A stretch of 64,000 nt of DNA from Roseivivax jejudonensis (GTDB lineage: Bacteria > Pseudomonadota > Alphaproteobacteria > Rhodobacterales > Rhodobacteraceae). Where the stretch lies: positions 434,001-498,000 of the forward strand of contig NZ_FWFK01000004.1 of the NCBI RefSeq assembly GCF_900172265.1, written 5' to 3'. Each line of letters starts with the position of its first letter. Position 1 is the stretch's first letter. Of the stretch, positions 1-12,671 are shown piece by piece. The notes below the pieces were generated by a model. The model worked only from the letters and a program-made list of their open reading frames with translations. It did not search any database and was not told where the DNA came from. Made by a program: the position numbers and the translations under genes.

Positions 1-38
1 GCCGGTGGCGAGCGAAGAGGCGCGTCAGGCGCCTGTCC

Positions 39-4178
<4,140 letters not shown>

Positions 4179-4355
4179 GTTCTGGATATCGTCCCTAGCA
4201 TCGCGCACGCACGAACACGGTGGGGGCCGGGCCCGTAGTGCAATCGGGAAGTCCGACGGAGATCAATTCCTGACGCGTCGCCCCAGACGCCTCGCCCGAT
4301 CCTGTCCGCCGAATCGACACGCTGCGCACGTGGCGCAGCGGAAAATCGAGCGCTC

Positions 4356-4383
4356 GATATAGCCATTGACACGGGGAGTGCAA
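4356..4383 (-). promoter_or_regulatory. Putative sigma70-type promoter of rpoB
   Basis: On the minus strand a TTGCAC -35-like hexamer (4383-4378) and a TATATC -10-like hexamer (4361-4356) are 16 bases apart, about 180 bases upstream of the rpoB ATG. A hairpin with an 8-bp stem (CGCTGCGC/GCGCAGCG, 4320-4340) lies just after it in the untranslated leader. An own promoter would fit the terminator found between rplL and rpoB. This is pattern matching only. Confidence 0.4.
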
Positions 4384-4408
4384 CCCCCGGATTGGCATTT
4401 CGGTCACA

Positions 4409-5467
4409 TCAATCGCGATTGCCTAATTCGGCCTCGATGGCGTCCCATGCCGCCAGGACCGAACGTTGAAACGCATCTTCGCTGTAACACGCGGTGATTG
4501 TGTCCGACGCGGCGCGCCGCAACGCGTCGAGGCGCACGGGATCGTGATCGTACTCGGCTGCGACGGCGGTGGTCGCCTCCACCAGCCCGACGACATCCGA
4601 GTCGGGAACCGGGACGCCCGTCGCGTCCGTGAAATACTCCCGACCGCCGACACCGGTGTACCCGACGACGATGCAGCCGGCGATCATCGCCTCGGCCGGG
4701 GGCAGGCCGAAGCCCTCGCGCTGGGAAAACGCGAGAAAGATCCGCGAGTCGCGCAAAACGGCTATCATCTCGGCCTCGGACATGCGCTCGATCGCAGTGA
4801 ACTCGTAGCCATCGAGTGCCGCTCGCTCACGAAGCGCGGCAACGGCGAACGCCGCCTCGAGACCACGCTTGCGCGGCATGTAGGCGACGCGGCGCGACTT
4901 CTTTGCCTCGAAGCCGAGCCCGGTGCGGCCGACCTGGAGACGCAATTGAAGCTGCGGGCGGTCCGTCACCGCTGCGACGGCGCTAGCGCTGGCCTCTGAC
5001 GTCGTCAGGACGGCGACGCTCCGGTCTAGAACACGATCGGCGTCGCGCAGGAACCCTTCGGCAAAGCCGTGCACATCCTGTGCGGCGACGATGATCGGAT
5101 TGTCAGGATAGAGAGCCGCAAATTCGGGGTAGCGGTATTCGGGAACGACGATTACGTCGCTGCCACGCACCGTCGCGACCGAGCTGCGCACGCCGCGCCA
5201 GGCCGGATCGCGCCAGATGGTCTTCAGCCGCGACCGGCGCGAGCCACCGGGCAACACCTGTTTGCGCAGCCGCGGGTCGTGGCAGACCGGTGCAGCGCTG
5301 TCGAGGAAGCGGTAATGATAGCGGGGGGACCCGTAGAGAGCGCGGGCGTCGAAGCCCGCCTTGCACAACGTGTCGACGATCTGCATCGCGACGTTCACGC
5401 CGCCGACCGGGTGCGCCACTTCGGGCAACACGAAGTAGTAGGTTCGCGGATCGCCCAAGGATGCCAC
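4409..5467 (-). CDS. Glycosyltransferase, GT4-like, inserted between rplL and rpoB
   Basis: A 352-aa protein resembling GT-B fold glycosyltransferases. The C-terminal half has EGFGLPPAEAM at residues 251-261, followed by AGCIVVGYTGVGGREYF, the usual nucleotide-sugar binding region with the E-x7-E type motif. The N-terminal part (VLPEVAHPVGGVNVAMQIVD, 13-32) looks like the acceptor-domain loop. No signal peptide or membrane segment is visible, so it is probably cytoplasmic. The donor and acceptor cannot be told from sequence. The start codon is GTG, with no clear ribosome binding site, and it lies 15 bases after a terminator hairpin that follows rplL. No neighbouring polysaccharide genes are present. 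Base composition looks like that of its neighbours. Confidence 0.85.
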   Translation of the reverse strand: MASLGDPRTYYFVLPEVAHPVGGVNVAMQIVDTLCKAGFDARALYGSPRYHYRFLDSAAPVCHDPRLRKQVLPGGSRRSRLKTIWRDPAWRGVRSSVATVRGSDVIVVPEYRYPEFAALYPDNPIIVAAQDVHGFAEGFLRDADRVLDRSVAVLTTSEASASAVAAVTDRPQLQLRLQVGRTGLGFEAKKSRRVAYMPRKRGLEAAFAVAALRERAALDGYEFTAIERMSEAEMIAVLRDSRIFLAFSQREGFGLPPAEAMIAGCIVVGYTGVGGREYFTDATGVPVPDSDVVGLVEATTAVAAEYDHDPVRLDALRRAASDTITACYSEDAFQRSVLAAWDAIEAELGNRD

Positions 5468-5482
5468 TCGCGCCGGACGTGA

Positions 5483-5507
5483 AAAGGGGCGCCGATGGCG
5501 CCCCTTT
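5483..5507 (-). terminator. Intrinsic terminator or attenuator after rplL
   Basis: A perfect 11-bp inverted repeat, AAAGGGGCGCC-GAT-GGCGCCCCTTT, lies 5 bases after the rplL stop. In the direction of rplJL transcription it is followed by TTTTC. It should stop or attenuate transcription before the glycosyltransferase and rpoB. In E. coli an attenuator also lies between rplL and rpoB. Confidence 0.8.
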
Positions 5508-5512
5508 CAGGA

Positions 5513-5896
5513 TCACTTGAGCTCGACTTCCGCGCCTGCGTCTTCGAGCTTCTTCTTGATCTCTTCGGCTTCTTCCTTCGAAGCGCCTTCCTTCACCGGC
5601 TTGCCGCCTGCTTCGACCAGCTCCTTGGCTTCCTTGAGGCCAAGGCCGGTGATGCCGCGGACTTCCTTGATCACGTTGATCTTGGATGCGCCGGCCGACT
5701 TCAGGATGACGTCGAATTCGGTCTGCTCCTCGGCGGCCTCGGCTGCGCCACCGCCATCGGCGGGGCCTGCCATCATGACGGCGCCGCCCGAAGCGGGCTC
5801 GATGCCGTACTCGTCCTTGAGGATGGTTTTCAGTTCCTGTGCCTCGAGAAGGGTCAGACCCACGATCTCTTCGGCGAGTTTCTTCAGATCAGCCAT
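5513..5896 (-). CDS. rplL: 50S ribosomal protein L7/L12
   Basis: A 127-aa stalk protein of the large ribosomal subunit that recruits translation GTPases. The N-terminal dimerisation domain ([20 protein letters not shown]) is followed by an Ala/Gly-rich hinge around residues 38-55 and the globular C-terminal domain with [12 protein letters not shown] and the ending AGAEVELK. The reading frame stays open upstream, but the MADLKK start at 5896 matches the family. It lies 70 bases downstream of rplJ on the same strand. A terminator hairpin follows its stop codon. Confidence 0.98.
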   Translation of the reverse strand: MADLKKLAEEIVGLTLLEAQELKTILKDEYGIEPASGGAVMMAGPADGGGAAEAAEEQTEFDVILKSAGASKINVIKEVRGITGLGLKEAKELVEAGGKPVKEGASKEEAEEIKKKLEDAGAEVELK

Positions 5897-5966
5897 TGTG
5901 ACTTCTTCCGTATCTAGATGTGATCCAACGCCGCGGCCGAATGTGCCGCGGACCTCGCGGATTGCC

Positions 5967-6485
5967 TTAGGCCGCCTCGGCCTTCTCCTCGATGGTGGAG
6001 AGAATGGAGGCGATGTTCGAAGCGGGCGCGCCGATCGCACCGGCGATGTTCGAAGCGGGGGCGCCAAGCATGCCGGCGATCTGAGCGAGAAGCTCTTCGC
6101 GCGACGGCATCTTCGACACGGCTTCGACACCGGCCCGGTCCAGGGCCTCCCCACCCATTGCGCCGCCAAGGACTTGCAGCTTCTTGTTATCCTTGGCGAA
6201 ATCCTCGACCACCTTGGCCGCGGCCACGGGGTCTTCGGAATAGGTGAGGACGGTCATGCCCTCGAGGTACTTCGACATGCTCTCGCATGCCTTGCCCTCG
6301 AGCGCGATCTTGGCGAGCCTGTTCTTGGCGACGCGCACCGACGCACCGGCCTCTCGGGCACGGCCACGCAGGTCCTGCATCTCGGCAACCGTGAGGCCCT
6401 GGTAGTGTGCAACCACCACGACGCCAGAGCTCTCGAAGATCTGGCCGAGTTCGTCGACCACTTTCTCTTTCTGGGCTCTATCCAC
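5967..6485 (-). CDS. rplJ: 50S ribosomal protein L10
   Basis: A 172-aa protein that anchors L7/L12 dimers to the ribosome. The conserved N-terminal part reads [20 protein letters not shown], followed by [30 protein letters not shown] and the alanine-rich C-terminal helix that binds L7/L12. The start is GTG at 6485, preceded at a good distance by TTGGAG. L10 or the L10-L12 complex usually represses its own mRNA by binding the leader, and hairpins are visible upstream. The rplK-rplA genes that normally precede it are absent here; a marR gene lies upstream instead. Confidence 0.98.
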   Translation of the reverse strand: MDRAQKEKVVDELGQIFESSGVVVVAHYQGLTVAEMQDLRGRAREAGASVRVAKNRLAKIALEGKACESMSKYLEGMTVLTYSEDPVAAAKVVEDFAKDNKKLQVLGGAMGGEALDRAGVEAVSKMPSREELLAQIAGMLGAPASNIAGAIGAPASNIASILSTIEEKAEAA

Positions 6486-6790
6486 AGTTTCACTCCAAGT
6501 TCTGGAGGGTCGACCCCTCCGGCTCGTTCAAAGCCGGGCAGCATTGCCCGGCCCCAAGGTCCGATCGGGTCGTCACAATCGCGTATCCGGAGGAGACAGC
6601 GCTCCAACGGACGGAATGTTCTGGTCCCGTCTCGGGCAGGACTTAGCGGCATCGGATCCCGGATCCTTTGCCCGCCCACCGTCTCGGACGATACGCATAG
6701 GCCGCACGAATCGCATGCCGCCCATTGCGATGGTCCGCATAGACGGTTGTGCCGGCTTTGCCAAGGGCGCAGGCGCGACCGGCACCTGCT
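6486..6790 (-). promoter_or_regulatory. rplJ leader region, possible L10-binding leader
   Basis: This is a 305-base gap between marR and rplJ with no convincing gene. Toward rplJ it holds two inverted repeats: GCCGGGCA-GCAT-TGCCCGGC (6533-6552) and a GGAGG/CCTCC palindrome centred on GTCGAC (6504-6520). Structured leaders before rplJ are the usual site of autogenous control by L10(L12)4. I have not matched it to a leader model, and I did not find a convincing -35/-10 pair. Confidence 0.35.
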
Positions 6791-7270
6791 CTAGCGCGGC
6801 GGGGCCAGCGCCGCGAGATCGGCGCGCAGATCGGCCATTTTTCCGGCGCCGGCGTCGCTCTCGATCTCGGCCTGGGCGCGCCGCCACACCGGCAGTGCCG
6901 CACGCAGCCGCGCGCGCCCCTCAGCCGTCAGGGCGAGTCGCCGCGCCCGGCTGTCCGACGGATCCGGCGACGAGGTGACGAGGCCGCGTCGCTCGAGCGG
7001 TTTCAGCGCCGCCGTCAGCGTCGTGCGGTCCATCCCGAGCAACGGCACCAGCGCCCCGAGCCGCGGCCGCTCGGGCCGGTTGAGCGCCATCAACAGCGAG
7101 AACTGCCGGTTGGTCAGCCCCACCGGCGCCAGCGCCGCGTCGAAGTGACGGGCCACGACCCGGGCGGCCCGCTGAAGATGCAGGCACAGGCAGCTGTCGC
7201 GCACCTCTCGGGTCACCGACAGCGGAAGATCCGGATCCATCTCCGGCGGGGTTTCGCGCGTCTCGCTCAT
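6791..7270 (-). CDS. MarR family transcriptional regulator
   Basis: A 159-aa winged-helix regulator. The DNA-binding domain spans about residues 48-112: TNRQFSLLMALNRPERPRLG, then the recognition-helix region LGMDRTTLTAALKPLERRGL and a wing with PDPSDSRARRLALT, which is the MarR signature. It is divergent from the DUF1428 gene. A perfect palindrome lies four bases upstream of its start codon, so it very probably represses itself and the neighbour. The ligand is unknown. Confidence 0.93.
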   Translation of the reverse strand: MSETRETPPEMDPDLPLSVTREVRDSCLCLHLQRAARVVARHFDAALAPVGLTNRQFSLLMALNRPERPRLGALVPLLGMDRTTLTAALKPLERRGLVTSSPDPSDSRARRLALTAEGRARLRAALPVWRRAQAEIESDAGAGKMADLRADLAALAPPR

Positions 7271-7274
7271 TTAT

Positions 7275-7286
7275 GTTGATATCAAC
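7275..7286. promoter_or_regulatory. Palindromic MarR operator GTTGATATCAAC
   Basis: A perfect 12-bp palindrome lies in the 59-base gap between the divergent marR and DUF1428 genes, ending four bases before the marR start. TTGATATCAA-like palindromes are typical MarR-family operators. The role is inferred from position and symmetry. Confidence 0.65.
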
Positions 7287-7329
7287 TCAAATGAAGCGCA
7301 GCCTCAAGGGGTCAAAGCGGAGATTCGTC

Positions 7330-7692
7330 ATGCCCTATTATTCCGGCTTCCTCCTCGCCGTTCCCACGGCCAACCGCGACGCCTATCGCGACATGGCCGC
7401 GTCGGCATGGGAGATCTTCAAGGAACACGGCTGCCTCGGCGCGGTCGAGACTTGGGGCGTCGACGTGCCGGACGGCAGCGTCACCTCGTTTCCGATGGCG
7501 GTGAAAAAGACCGAGGACGAAACCGTCGTGTTCTCGTGGATGGTCTGGCCGGACAAGGCCACCGCGGACAAGGGCTGGGACGCGGTGATGGCCGATCCGC
7601 GCATGAAGGACATGCCCGAGATGCCGTTCGACGGCATGCGGATGATGTGGGGCGGGTTCGAGCCGCTCTTCACCGCCGGCACGCCGGCCTGA
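7330..7692 (+). CDS. DUF1428 family protein (YbaA-like)
   Basis: A 120-aa soluble protein beginning MPYYSGFLLAVPTANRDAYR and containing FKEHGCLGAVETWGVDVPDG and SWMVWPDKATADKGWDAVM, as in the DUF1428 family of ferredoxin-like (dimeric alpha/beta barrel) folds. The biochemical role of the family is not known. The ATG at 7330 was chosen because the family starts at MPYYSGF; the frame is open 19 codons further upstream but that part crosses the operator. It is paired with the divergent marR gene, a common arrangement for substrate-induced small enzymes. Confidence 0.9.
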   Translation: MPYYSGFLLAVPTANRDAYRDMAASAWEIFKEHGCLGAVETWGVDVPDGSVTSFPMAVKKTEDETVVFSWMVWPDKATADKGWDAVMADPRMKDMPEMPFDGMRMMWGGFEPLFTAGTPA

Positions 7693-7893
7693 GCCGGCCC
7701 CGCTGAACCTCCGCGCAAACGCGTCGAGCTGGTCCGTCACGGTGCCCCGGCGGTCGCGGGCTGCCATCTCGCGGCGTGTTTCGCACGCCTCCGCGCTGCG
7801 GTGCCGTGCGATTGCGGTGTCGTCTTCGACGCGACCCTCGGCATGCCGAAGGTCGGGATCGCGCGCGAACGGATGCCCGCGCGCGATGCCGGT

Positions 7894-9450
7894 TCATTGC
7901 ATCGTGATGCGGCCGTCGGTGTAGGGCTCGTAGGGGCCGTTCTCGGCGAGATACTCCGCGGTCACGTCGGCGAGGTCCGGTCCGTAATCGTAGGCGTCCC
8001 GCGCATCGATGAACATGGCGTAGCCATCGCCGCCGTTGCGGACGTAGTTGTTCGACACCACGCCGTAGAGCGTGTCGGGATCGAGCGGGGCATCGCCCAC
8101 CATGATGTCGCTCACGCGGTTGCCGACGTCGGCCGAGGCATCGACCGTGAAGCTGAGACCCGCCACCTGCGGGAAGCGCCCGGCCCCCTCCTCGATCTGG
8201 CTGACGCCGTTCTCCAGCGCTTCCTTCAGCACAGACCCGGAGACCCGGAACGTCGACAGCGTGTTCTGGAACGGCAGCACCGTCAGAACCTCGCCCATCG
8301 TCACCTCGCCCGCGTCGATGGACGCGCGCAGGCCGCCCGAGTTCGTGATCGCGATCTCGATGCCCTGATCCGCGACGCGGTCGAGCATGGCATCGGCCAC
8401 GAGGTTGCCCATGGCGCATTCCTGCGCGCGGCAGACGGTACGATCGCCCTCGATGGGCGCGGCGGCCTCGGCCACGACCTCGTTGCGGATCTCGTCGAGC
8501 GGCTCGGCCGCCTCGGCGATGCGGGCCACGACCTCCTCGTTCTCGGCCACGGCGGCATCCATGATGAGCGGGGCGCCGGTCGCAGACGTGACCACGCCGT
8601 CGTCGTCGAACACCACGTTCAGTTCGCCGAGAAACTTGCCGTAGGCATAGGCCTGGACGATCGCGGTGTCGCCGACCATGGTCGGGTATGGCCCCGCGGC
8701 ATCCTCCATGTCGCCCAGAAGCGTGTTGGTGTGCCCACCGACGATCACGTCTACGCCGGTCGTCTCCTCGGCGACCCGCTGGTCCACGGCATAGCCCGAG
8801 TGACTGAGCACGATGATCTTTGTCACACCGTCCTCGGTGAGCCGGTCGACCTCGGCCTGCACTGCGGCGACGGGATCGCTGAAGGTCACGTTCGGGCCGG
8901 GGCTCGCCAGTTCGTCGGTGTCCTCGGGCGTCAGGCCGATCAGCCCCAGCCGCTCGCCGTTGCGTTCGATCACGGTGGATTTCTCGATCACGTCGGCGAG
9001 CTGCGGCTCGTTCGAGATGTCGGCGTTCGACATCAGGATCGGGAATTCGACGGCGTCGACGAAGCCGCGCAGGACCTCGGGCCCGTCGTCGAACTCGTGG
9101 TTGCCCACCGTCATCGCGTCGTAGCCGAGCCGGTTCATCATCTCCGCGGCGAGCTGGCCCTTGTAGTAGGTGTAGAACAGCGTGCCCTGGAACTGGTCGC
9201 CGCCGTCGAAGAGAACCGGGTTCTCGGCGCGCGCGCGCGCCTCCTCGATCGCCGTGATCAGCCGCGCGGTGCCGCCGAAACATTCGCCGGCCGCGTTGTC
9301 CTCGGCCGCGCAGGTCGAATCGTAGGCCGAGATCGGCTCGAACCGGGCATGGAAGTCGTTGGTGTGCAGGATGGTCAGGGCATAGTCGGCCTGCGCCGTC
9401 CCGGCACCCAGCGCGAGCGCGGCGGCGCCCGTCATGAGACGAATGGACAT
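7894..9450 (-). CDS. Secreted bifunctional metallophosphatase/5'-nucleotidase
   Basis: A 518-aa protein of the UshA/5'-nucleotidase family, which hydrolyses nucleotides outside the cytoplasm. A signal peptide (residues 1-21, ending GTAQA) precedes the calcineurin-like domain with LTILHTNDFHARFEP (metal ligands Asp and His), TVGNHEFDDG, VLSHSGYAVD and VGGHTNTLL. The C-terminal 5'-nucleotidase domain follows (SGGLRASIDAGEVTMGEVLTV is split here as SGGLRAS and GEVLTVLPF), with YVRNGGDGY near the end for substrate binding. It stands alone, divergent from the DUF952-pyrD pair. Exact substrate is not certain; UDP-sugars or nucleotides are likely. Confidence 0.93.
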   Translation of the reverse strand: MSIRLMTGAAALALGAGTAQADYALTILHTNDFHARFEPISAYDSTCAAEDNAAGECFGGTARLITAIEEARARAENPVLFDGGDQFQGTLFYTYYKGQLAAEMMNRLGYDAMTVGNHEFDDGPEVLRGFVDAVEFPILMSNADISNEPQLADVIEKSTVIERNGERLGLIGLTPEDTDELASPGPNVTFSDPVAAVQAEVDRLTEDGVTKIIVLSHSGYAVDQRVAEETTGVDVIVGGHTNTLLGDMEDAAGPYPTMVGDTAIVQAYAYGKFLGELNVVFDDDGVVTSATGAPLIMDAAVAENEEVVARIAEAAEPLDEIRNEVVAEAAAPIEGDRTVCRAQECAMGNLVADAMLDRVADQGIEIAITNSGGLRASIDAGEVTMGEVLTVLPFQNTLSTFRVSGSVLKEALENGVSQIEEGAGRFPQVAGLSFTVDASADVGNRVSDIMVGDAPLDPDTLYGVVSNNYVRNGGDGYAMFIDARDAYDYGPDLADVTAEYLAENGPYEPYTDGRITMQ

Positions 9451-9588
9451 CGGTTCCCTCTCTGTCGGAGTGTGGTTGGCGGTGATGCTGGCGCGCGGCG
9501 CGCCCCTTGTCAAAGCTCTGTTACATTCGCGACGCGAGGTCCGCCCGGCGCGCTTGACCGCTGCACCGGCGCGCGGCAAGAGGCGGGC

Positions 9589-9930
9589 ATGACCCTCATC
9601 TACAAGATCTTCCGCGAAGACGAATACGCCGACTTCCTCCGGGCCGGAGAAACCGCCGGCGCGCCGATCGACGTGGCCGACGGCTATATCCACTTCTCCA
9701 CCCCCGAACAGGCAGAAGAGACGGCCGCCAAGCATTTCGCCGGCGAGGACGGGTTGATGCTGGTGGCCTGCGACGACGCCGCGCTCGCCCCCGATCTCAA
9801 GTGGGAGCCCTCGCGCGGGGGCGCCCTCTTTCCGCATCTCTACCGGCGGCTGAGAACGGACGACGTGGCCTGGGCGCAGAAGCTGCCGCTCGAGGGCGGG
9901 CGCCACAATTTCAATCCCTCGGAGGGCTGA
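9589..9930 (+). CDS. DUF952 domain protein
   Basis: A 113-aa protein beginning [16 protein letters not shown], with [20 protein letters not shown] and [17 protein letters not shown], the conserved blocks of DUF952 (related in fold to ADP-ribosyltransferase-like proteins, function unknown). The reading frame is open far upstream, but this ATG matches the family start. Its stop codon overlaps the pyrD start by one base (TGATG), so the two are translationally coupled. Confidence 0.9.
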   Translation: MTLIYKIFREDEYADFLRAGETAGAPIDVADGYIHFSTPEQAEETAAKHFAGEDGLMLVACDDAALAPDLKWEPSRGGALFPHLYRRLRTDDVAWAQKLPLEGGRHNFNPSEG

Positions 9931-10982
9931 TGCTGGAGCGCGCCGGCCTCGCACTCCTGCGCCGCGTCGATCCCGAACGCGCGCACGGGCTGGCGCTCAC
10001 GGCGCTGCGCACAGGCCTCGTGCCGCTGCCGGGCCGGGTCACCAGCGACCGGCTCAAGACCGACCTCGCGGGGCTCGGCCTCGACAATCCCGTGGGCCTC
10101 GCCGCCGGTTTCGACAAGAACGCCGAGGCGCTCGGTCCGCTGTCGCGCGCGGGCTTCGGCTTTCTCGAGGCCGGCGCCGTCACGCCGCGGCCGCAGCCGG
10201 GCAACCCGCGCCCGCGGCTCTTCCGCCTGGCCGAGGACCGGGCGGCGATCAACCGGTTCGGCTTCAACAACGCCGGTATGGAGGCGGTCGCGCCGCGCCT
10301 CGCGGCCAGGCCCCGCGACGCCGTGATCGGGCTCAACCTCGGCGCCAACAAGGACAGCGCCGACCGCGCCGCGGACTACGCGACCGTCCTGTCGCGACTC
10401 GGCGCGGATCTCGACTTCGCGACGGTGAACGTATCGTCGCCGAACACCGAGCGCCTGCGCGACCTGCAGGGGCGCGAGGCGCTCGCCGGTCTCCTCGCCG
10501 GCGTCCTCGCGGCACGCGACGCCCTGCCCGCCCGGATCCCGGTCTTCCTCAAGATCGCGCCCGATCTCGACGACGCGGCGCTCGCCGACATCGCCGCCGT
10601 CGCCCGGGAGACCGGCGTCGACGCCATCGTCGCCACCAATACCACCCTCGCCCGCGACGGGCTGACCGCCGCCACCGCGGCCGAGGCTGGCGGCCTCTCC
10701 GGTGCGCCGCTCTTCGACCGCGCGACGCGCGTCCTCGCGCGGCTGTCGCAGCTCACCCGCGACGCCATCCCGCTGATCGGCGTCGGCGGGATCGGCTCGG
10801 GGGCCGACGCCTACGCCAAGATCCGCGCCGGCGCGTCCGCGGTGCAGCTCTACACGGCGCTGGTCTACGACGGGATCGGCCTCGCCGGACGTATCGCGCG
10901 CGACCTCGACGCGCATCTCGAACGCGACGGATTCGCCTCGGTGGCCGAGGCGGTCGGGACCGGCCGGGCCGCATGGCTCTGA
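9930..10982 (+). CDS. pyrD: Dihydroorotate dehydrogenase (quinone), class 2
   Basis: A 350-aa flavoprotein that oxidises dihydroorotate to orotate in pyrimidine synthesis, passing electrons to quinone at the inner membrane. The N-terminal helices (residues 1-35) are the class 2 membrane-association part. Visible motifs are [42 protein letters not shown] with the class 2 catalytic Ser, [28 protein letters not shown] and [11 protein letters not shown] for FMN binding. It is coupled to the DUF952 gene and ends 28 bases from convergent trpF. Confidence 0.97.
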   Translation: MLERAGLALLRRVDPERAHGLALTALRTGLVPLPGRVTSDRLKTDLAGLGLDNPVGLAAGFDKNAEALGPLSRAGFGFLEAGAVTPRPQPGNPRPRLFRLAEDRAAINRFGFNNAGMEAVAPRLAARPRDAVIGLNLGANKDSADRAADYATVLSRLGADLDFATVNVSSPNTERLRDLQGREALAGLLAGVLAARDALPARIPVFLKIAPDLDDAALADIAAVARETGVDAIVATNTTLARDGLTAATAAEAGGLSGAPLFDRATRVLARLSQLTRDAIPLIGVGGIGSGADAYAKIRAGASAVQLYTALVYDGIGLAGRIARDLDAHLERDGFASVAEAVGTGRAAWL

Positions 10983-11010
10983 CCGGCCGCGGACGGCCCA
11001 GCGGCGCGGC

Positions 11011-11673
11011 CTAGAGCGTCGGCGCCGCCTCGGCCGTCCGCGCGGCCCGCACGAAGGCCGCGATCCGCTCTGGATCCTTCAGCCCCGGCGCCGCCTCCAC
11101 GCCCGAGGACACGTCGACCTGCCGCGCGCCCGTCATCGCCACCGCGCGCGCCACGGTTCCGGGCGTCAGCCCGCCGGCCAGCATCCACGGAACCGCCACC
11201 CGCAGCCCGGCGATCAGACGCCAGTCGAAGGCGAGCCCGTTGCCGCCCGGGAGCGCCGCGCCCGCCGGCGCCTTCGCGTCGATCAGGATCTGGTCGGCCA
11301 CCCGCGCCTGCGCGGCGATGGCCCCGAGGTCGTCCGACGCCGCGACGCCCACCGCCTTCATCACCGGAAGGCCGGTGCGCGCGCGGATCTCGGCCACCCG
11401 CTCCGGCGTCTCGCGGCCGTGCAACTGCACCATGTCGAGCGGCACCGCCGCCAGCACCGCATCGAGCGCCGCGTCCGCGGGATCGACCATGAGACCGACC
11501 TTGGCGAGCCCCGGCGGCGCGGCCAGCGCCAGGTCGCGCGCCACCTCCGGCGCCACGTTGCGCGGCGAGCGCGCGAAGAACACGAACCCTGCATAGGCCG
11601 CGCCGGCGGCCGCCGCGGCGGCGACGTCCGCCTCCCGCGTCAGCCCGCAGATCTTGACCCTGACCTCGCTCAT
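11011..11673 (-). CDS. trpF: Phosphoribosylanthranilate isomerase
   Basis: A 220-aa TIM-barrel enzyme of tryptophan synthesis that converts N-phosphoribosylanthranilate to its ribulose form by Amadori rearrangement. The catalytic Cys is in VKICGLTR (Cys9) and the general acid Asp is in LIDAKAP (about residue 132). AGGLTPGTV and VDVSSGVE form the phosphate-binding end of the barrel. It lies downstream of ihfB and the LapA-like gene on the same strand, separated from them by a repeat element. trpB would often follow in this group, but pyrD lies on the other side here in opposite orientation. Confidence 0.96.
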   Translation of the reverse strand: MSEVRVKICGLTREADVAAAAAAGAAYAGFVFFARSPRNVAPEVARDLALAAPPGLAKVGLMVDPADAALDAVLAAVPLDMVQLHGRETPERVAEIRARTGLPVMKAVGVAASDDLGAIAAQARVADQILIDAKAPAGAALPGGNGLAFDWRLIAGLRVAVPWMLAGGLTPGTVARAVAMTGARQVDVSSGVEAAPGLKDPERIAAFVRAARTAEAAPTL

Positions 11674-11698
11674 CCCGTGCCGGCCTCCGCCGTCGCGC

Positions 11699-11748
11699 TT
11701 TTCTTCTTGGTGAAACTACTCCGGGGTCCGGGGCAGCGCCCCGGTCCG
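11699..11748 (-). repeat. Dispersed intergenic element with ACCAAGAAGAA core
   Basis: On the minus strand this is a near-perfect hairpin (GGACCGGGGC/GCCCCGGACC with one mismatch) followed by CCGGAGTAGTTTCACCAAGA and then AGAAAA. The same layout, a GC hairpin followed by GGAGTATTTGGACCAAGAAG, recurs near 43.05 kb. It lies between the LapA-like gene and trpF. From general knowledge, similar intergenic sequences are common in Rhodobacteraceae genomes. The function is unknown; it could affect transcript ends. Confidence 0.6.
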
Positions 11749-11759
11749 CGTCGGCCGCC

Positions 11760-12110
11760 TCAGCGCGGCTGGTCGAGCAGCGCCAGGACCTCGTCCTTGC
11801 CCTTGTCGCGCTCCGCCCGGGTCCGCTTGAGCTCGCGCTCGAGCCGGCGGGCCTCCGCATCCTTCCGCGCCGCCTGCGCGCGATGCTTGTACTCGCGGAG
11901 CCATTCCCAGACGAATCCGATCAGGAGCCCCGCGACGATGCCGATGAAGACCACGAGGAACAGCGGCAACTCGATCCCGTACTGCACGCCCAGGAGCTCC
12001 GCCACGTCCGGCGGCAGCAATTGCAGCGACACGATCGCGCGGTTGGCCAGCGCCACGCAGACGAGGATCGCCGCCAGAACGGCCAGAAACACGTATCGGA
12101 TGTAGCGCAT
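11760..12110 (-). CDS. LapA-domain (DUF1049) inner membrane protein
   Basis: A 116-aa protein with two transmembrane segments (residues about 5-25 and 45-70) and a basic, charged coiled-coil tail (EWLREYKHRAQAARKDAEAR onward). It fits the LapA/DUF1049 family; the E. coli relative LapA works with LapB in lipopolysaccharide assembly control. No lapB-like TPR gene is next to it here. It starts five bases after the ihfB stop, so it probably shares the ihfB transcript. Confidence 0.85.
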   Translation of the reverse strand: MRYIRYVFLAVLAAILVCVALANRAIVSLQLLPPDVAELLGVQYGIELPLFLVVFIGIVAGLLIGFVWEWLREYKHRAQAARKDAEARRLERELKRTRAERDKGKDEVLALLDQPR

Positions 12111-12115
12111 GGATG

Positions 12116-12400
12116 TCAGGCCTTTCCGTTCAGACGGTCGCGAAGCAGCTTGCCGGTCTTGAAGAAAGGCACGTGTTTTTCTTCGACGTCAACCGCTTCG
12201 CCGGTGCGTGGGTTGCGGCCGACGCGCGCGTCGCGCTTCTTCACCGAGAAGGCGCCGAACCCGCGCAGTTCCACCCTGTCGCCCCGCGCCATCGCGGTGA
12301 CGATCTCCTCGAATATGGTGTTCACGATCCGCTCCACGTCGCGCTGGTAGAGATGCGGATTCTCGTCGGCGATCTTCTGGATCAGTTCTGAACGGATCAT
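12116..12400 (-). CDS. ihfB: Integration host factor subunit beta
   Basis: A 94-aa DNA-bending protein of the HU/IHF family. It begins [20 protein letters not shown] and carries [20 protein letters not shown] with NPRTGE, including the Pro in the DNA-intercalating arm. The IHF-beta assignment rests on the ELIQ N-terminus and its position downstream of rpsA, which is the standard rpsA-ihfB order. It should pair with IhfA encoded elsewhere. Confidence 0.96.
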   Translation of the reverse strand: MIRSELIQKIADENPHLYQRDVERIVNTIFEEIVTAMARGDRVELRGFGAFSVKKRDARVGRNPRTGEAVDVEEKHVPFFKTGKLLRDRLNGKA

Positions 12401-12615
12401 GCGTCACACCCTCACCGGAGCGGCGTCGCGCTCCTCCCCACGTTTCCGTGACTATACGGCGAAGGCGGCGTTTCCGAAACCGAAAGGACGGGAAAAAATG
12501 CCCTGTTTCACGTCACTTCGGCGACAAGCGCCGGGATTCCGCGCGGCGGGCCCGTGTGGCGGGCGCGCAGAGGGCCGCACGGGAGTGCGTGCAACCGACG
12601 ATTCGATACAACGAA

Positions 12616-12645
12616 GCGGCCCCGGTCCTGCCGGACCGGGGCCGC
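12616..12645 (-). terminator. Intrinsic terminator of rpsA
   Basis: A perfect 13-bp stem, GCGGCCCCGGTCC/GGACCGGGGCCGC, with a 4-base loop lies 27 bases after the rpsA stop. On the transcribed strand it is followed by TTCGTTGT, a weak U-rich run. ihfB is downstream, so it likely attenuates between the two genes or ihfB has its own promoter in the 215 bases that follow. Confidence 0.75.
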
Positions 12646-12671
12646 CATTCTCCCGTGCGGGAGCGCCAGGA

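Noticed and set aside
7693-7893. Short open frame between the DUF1428 and 5'-nucleotidase genes
   Set aside because: Arg/Ser-rich composition and no ribosome binding site; it looks like spacer.
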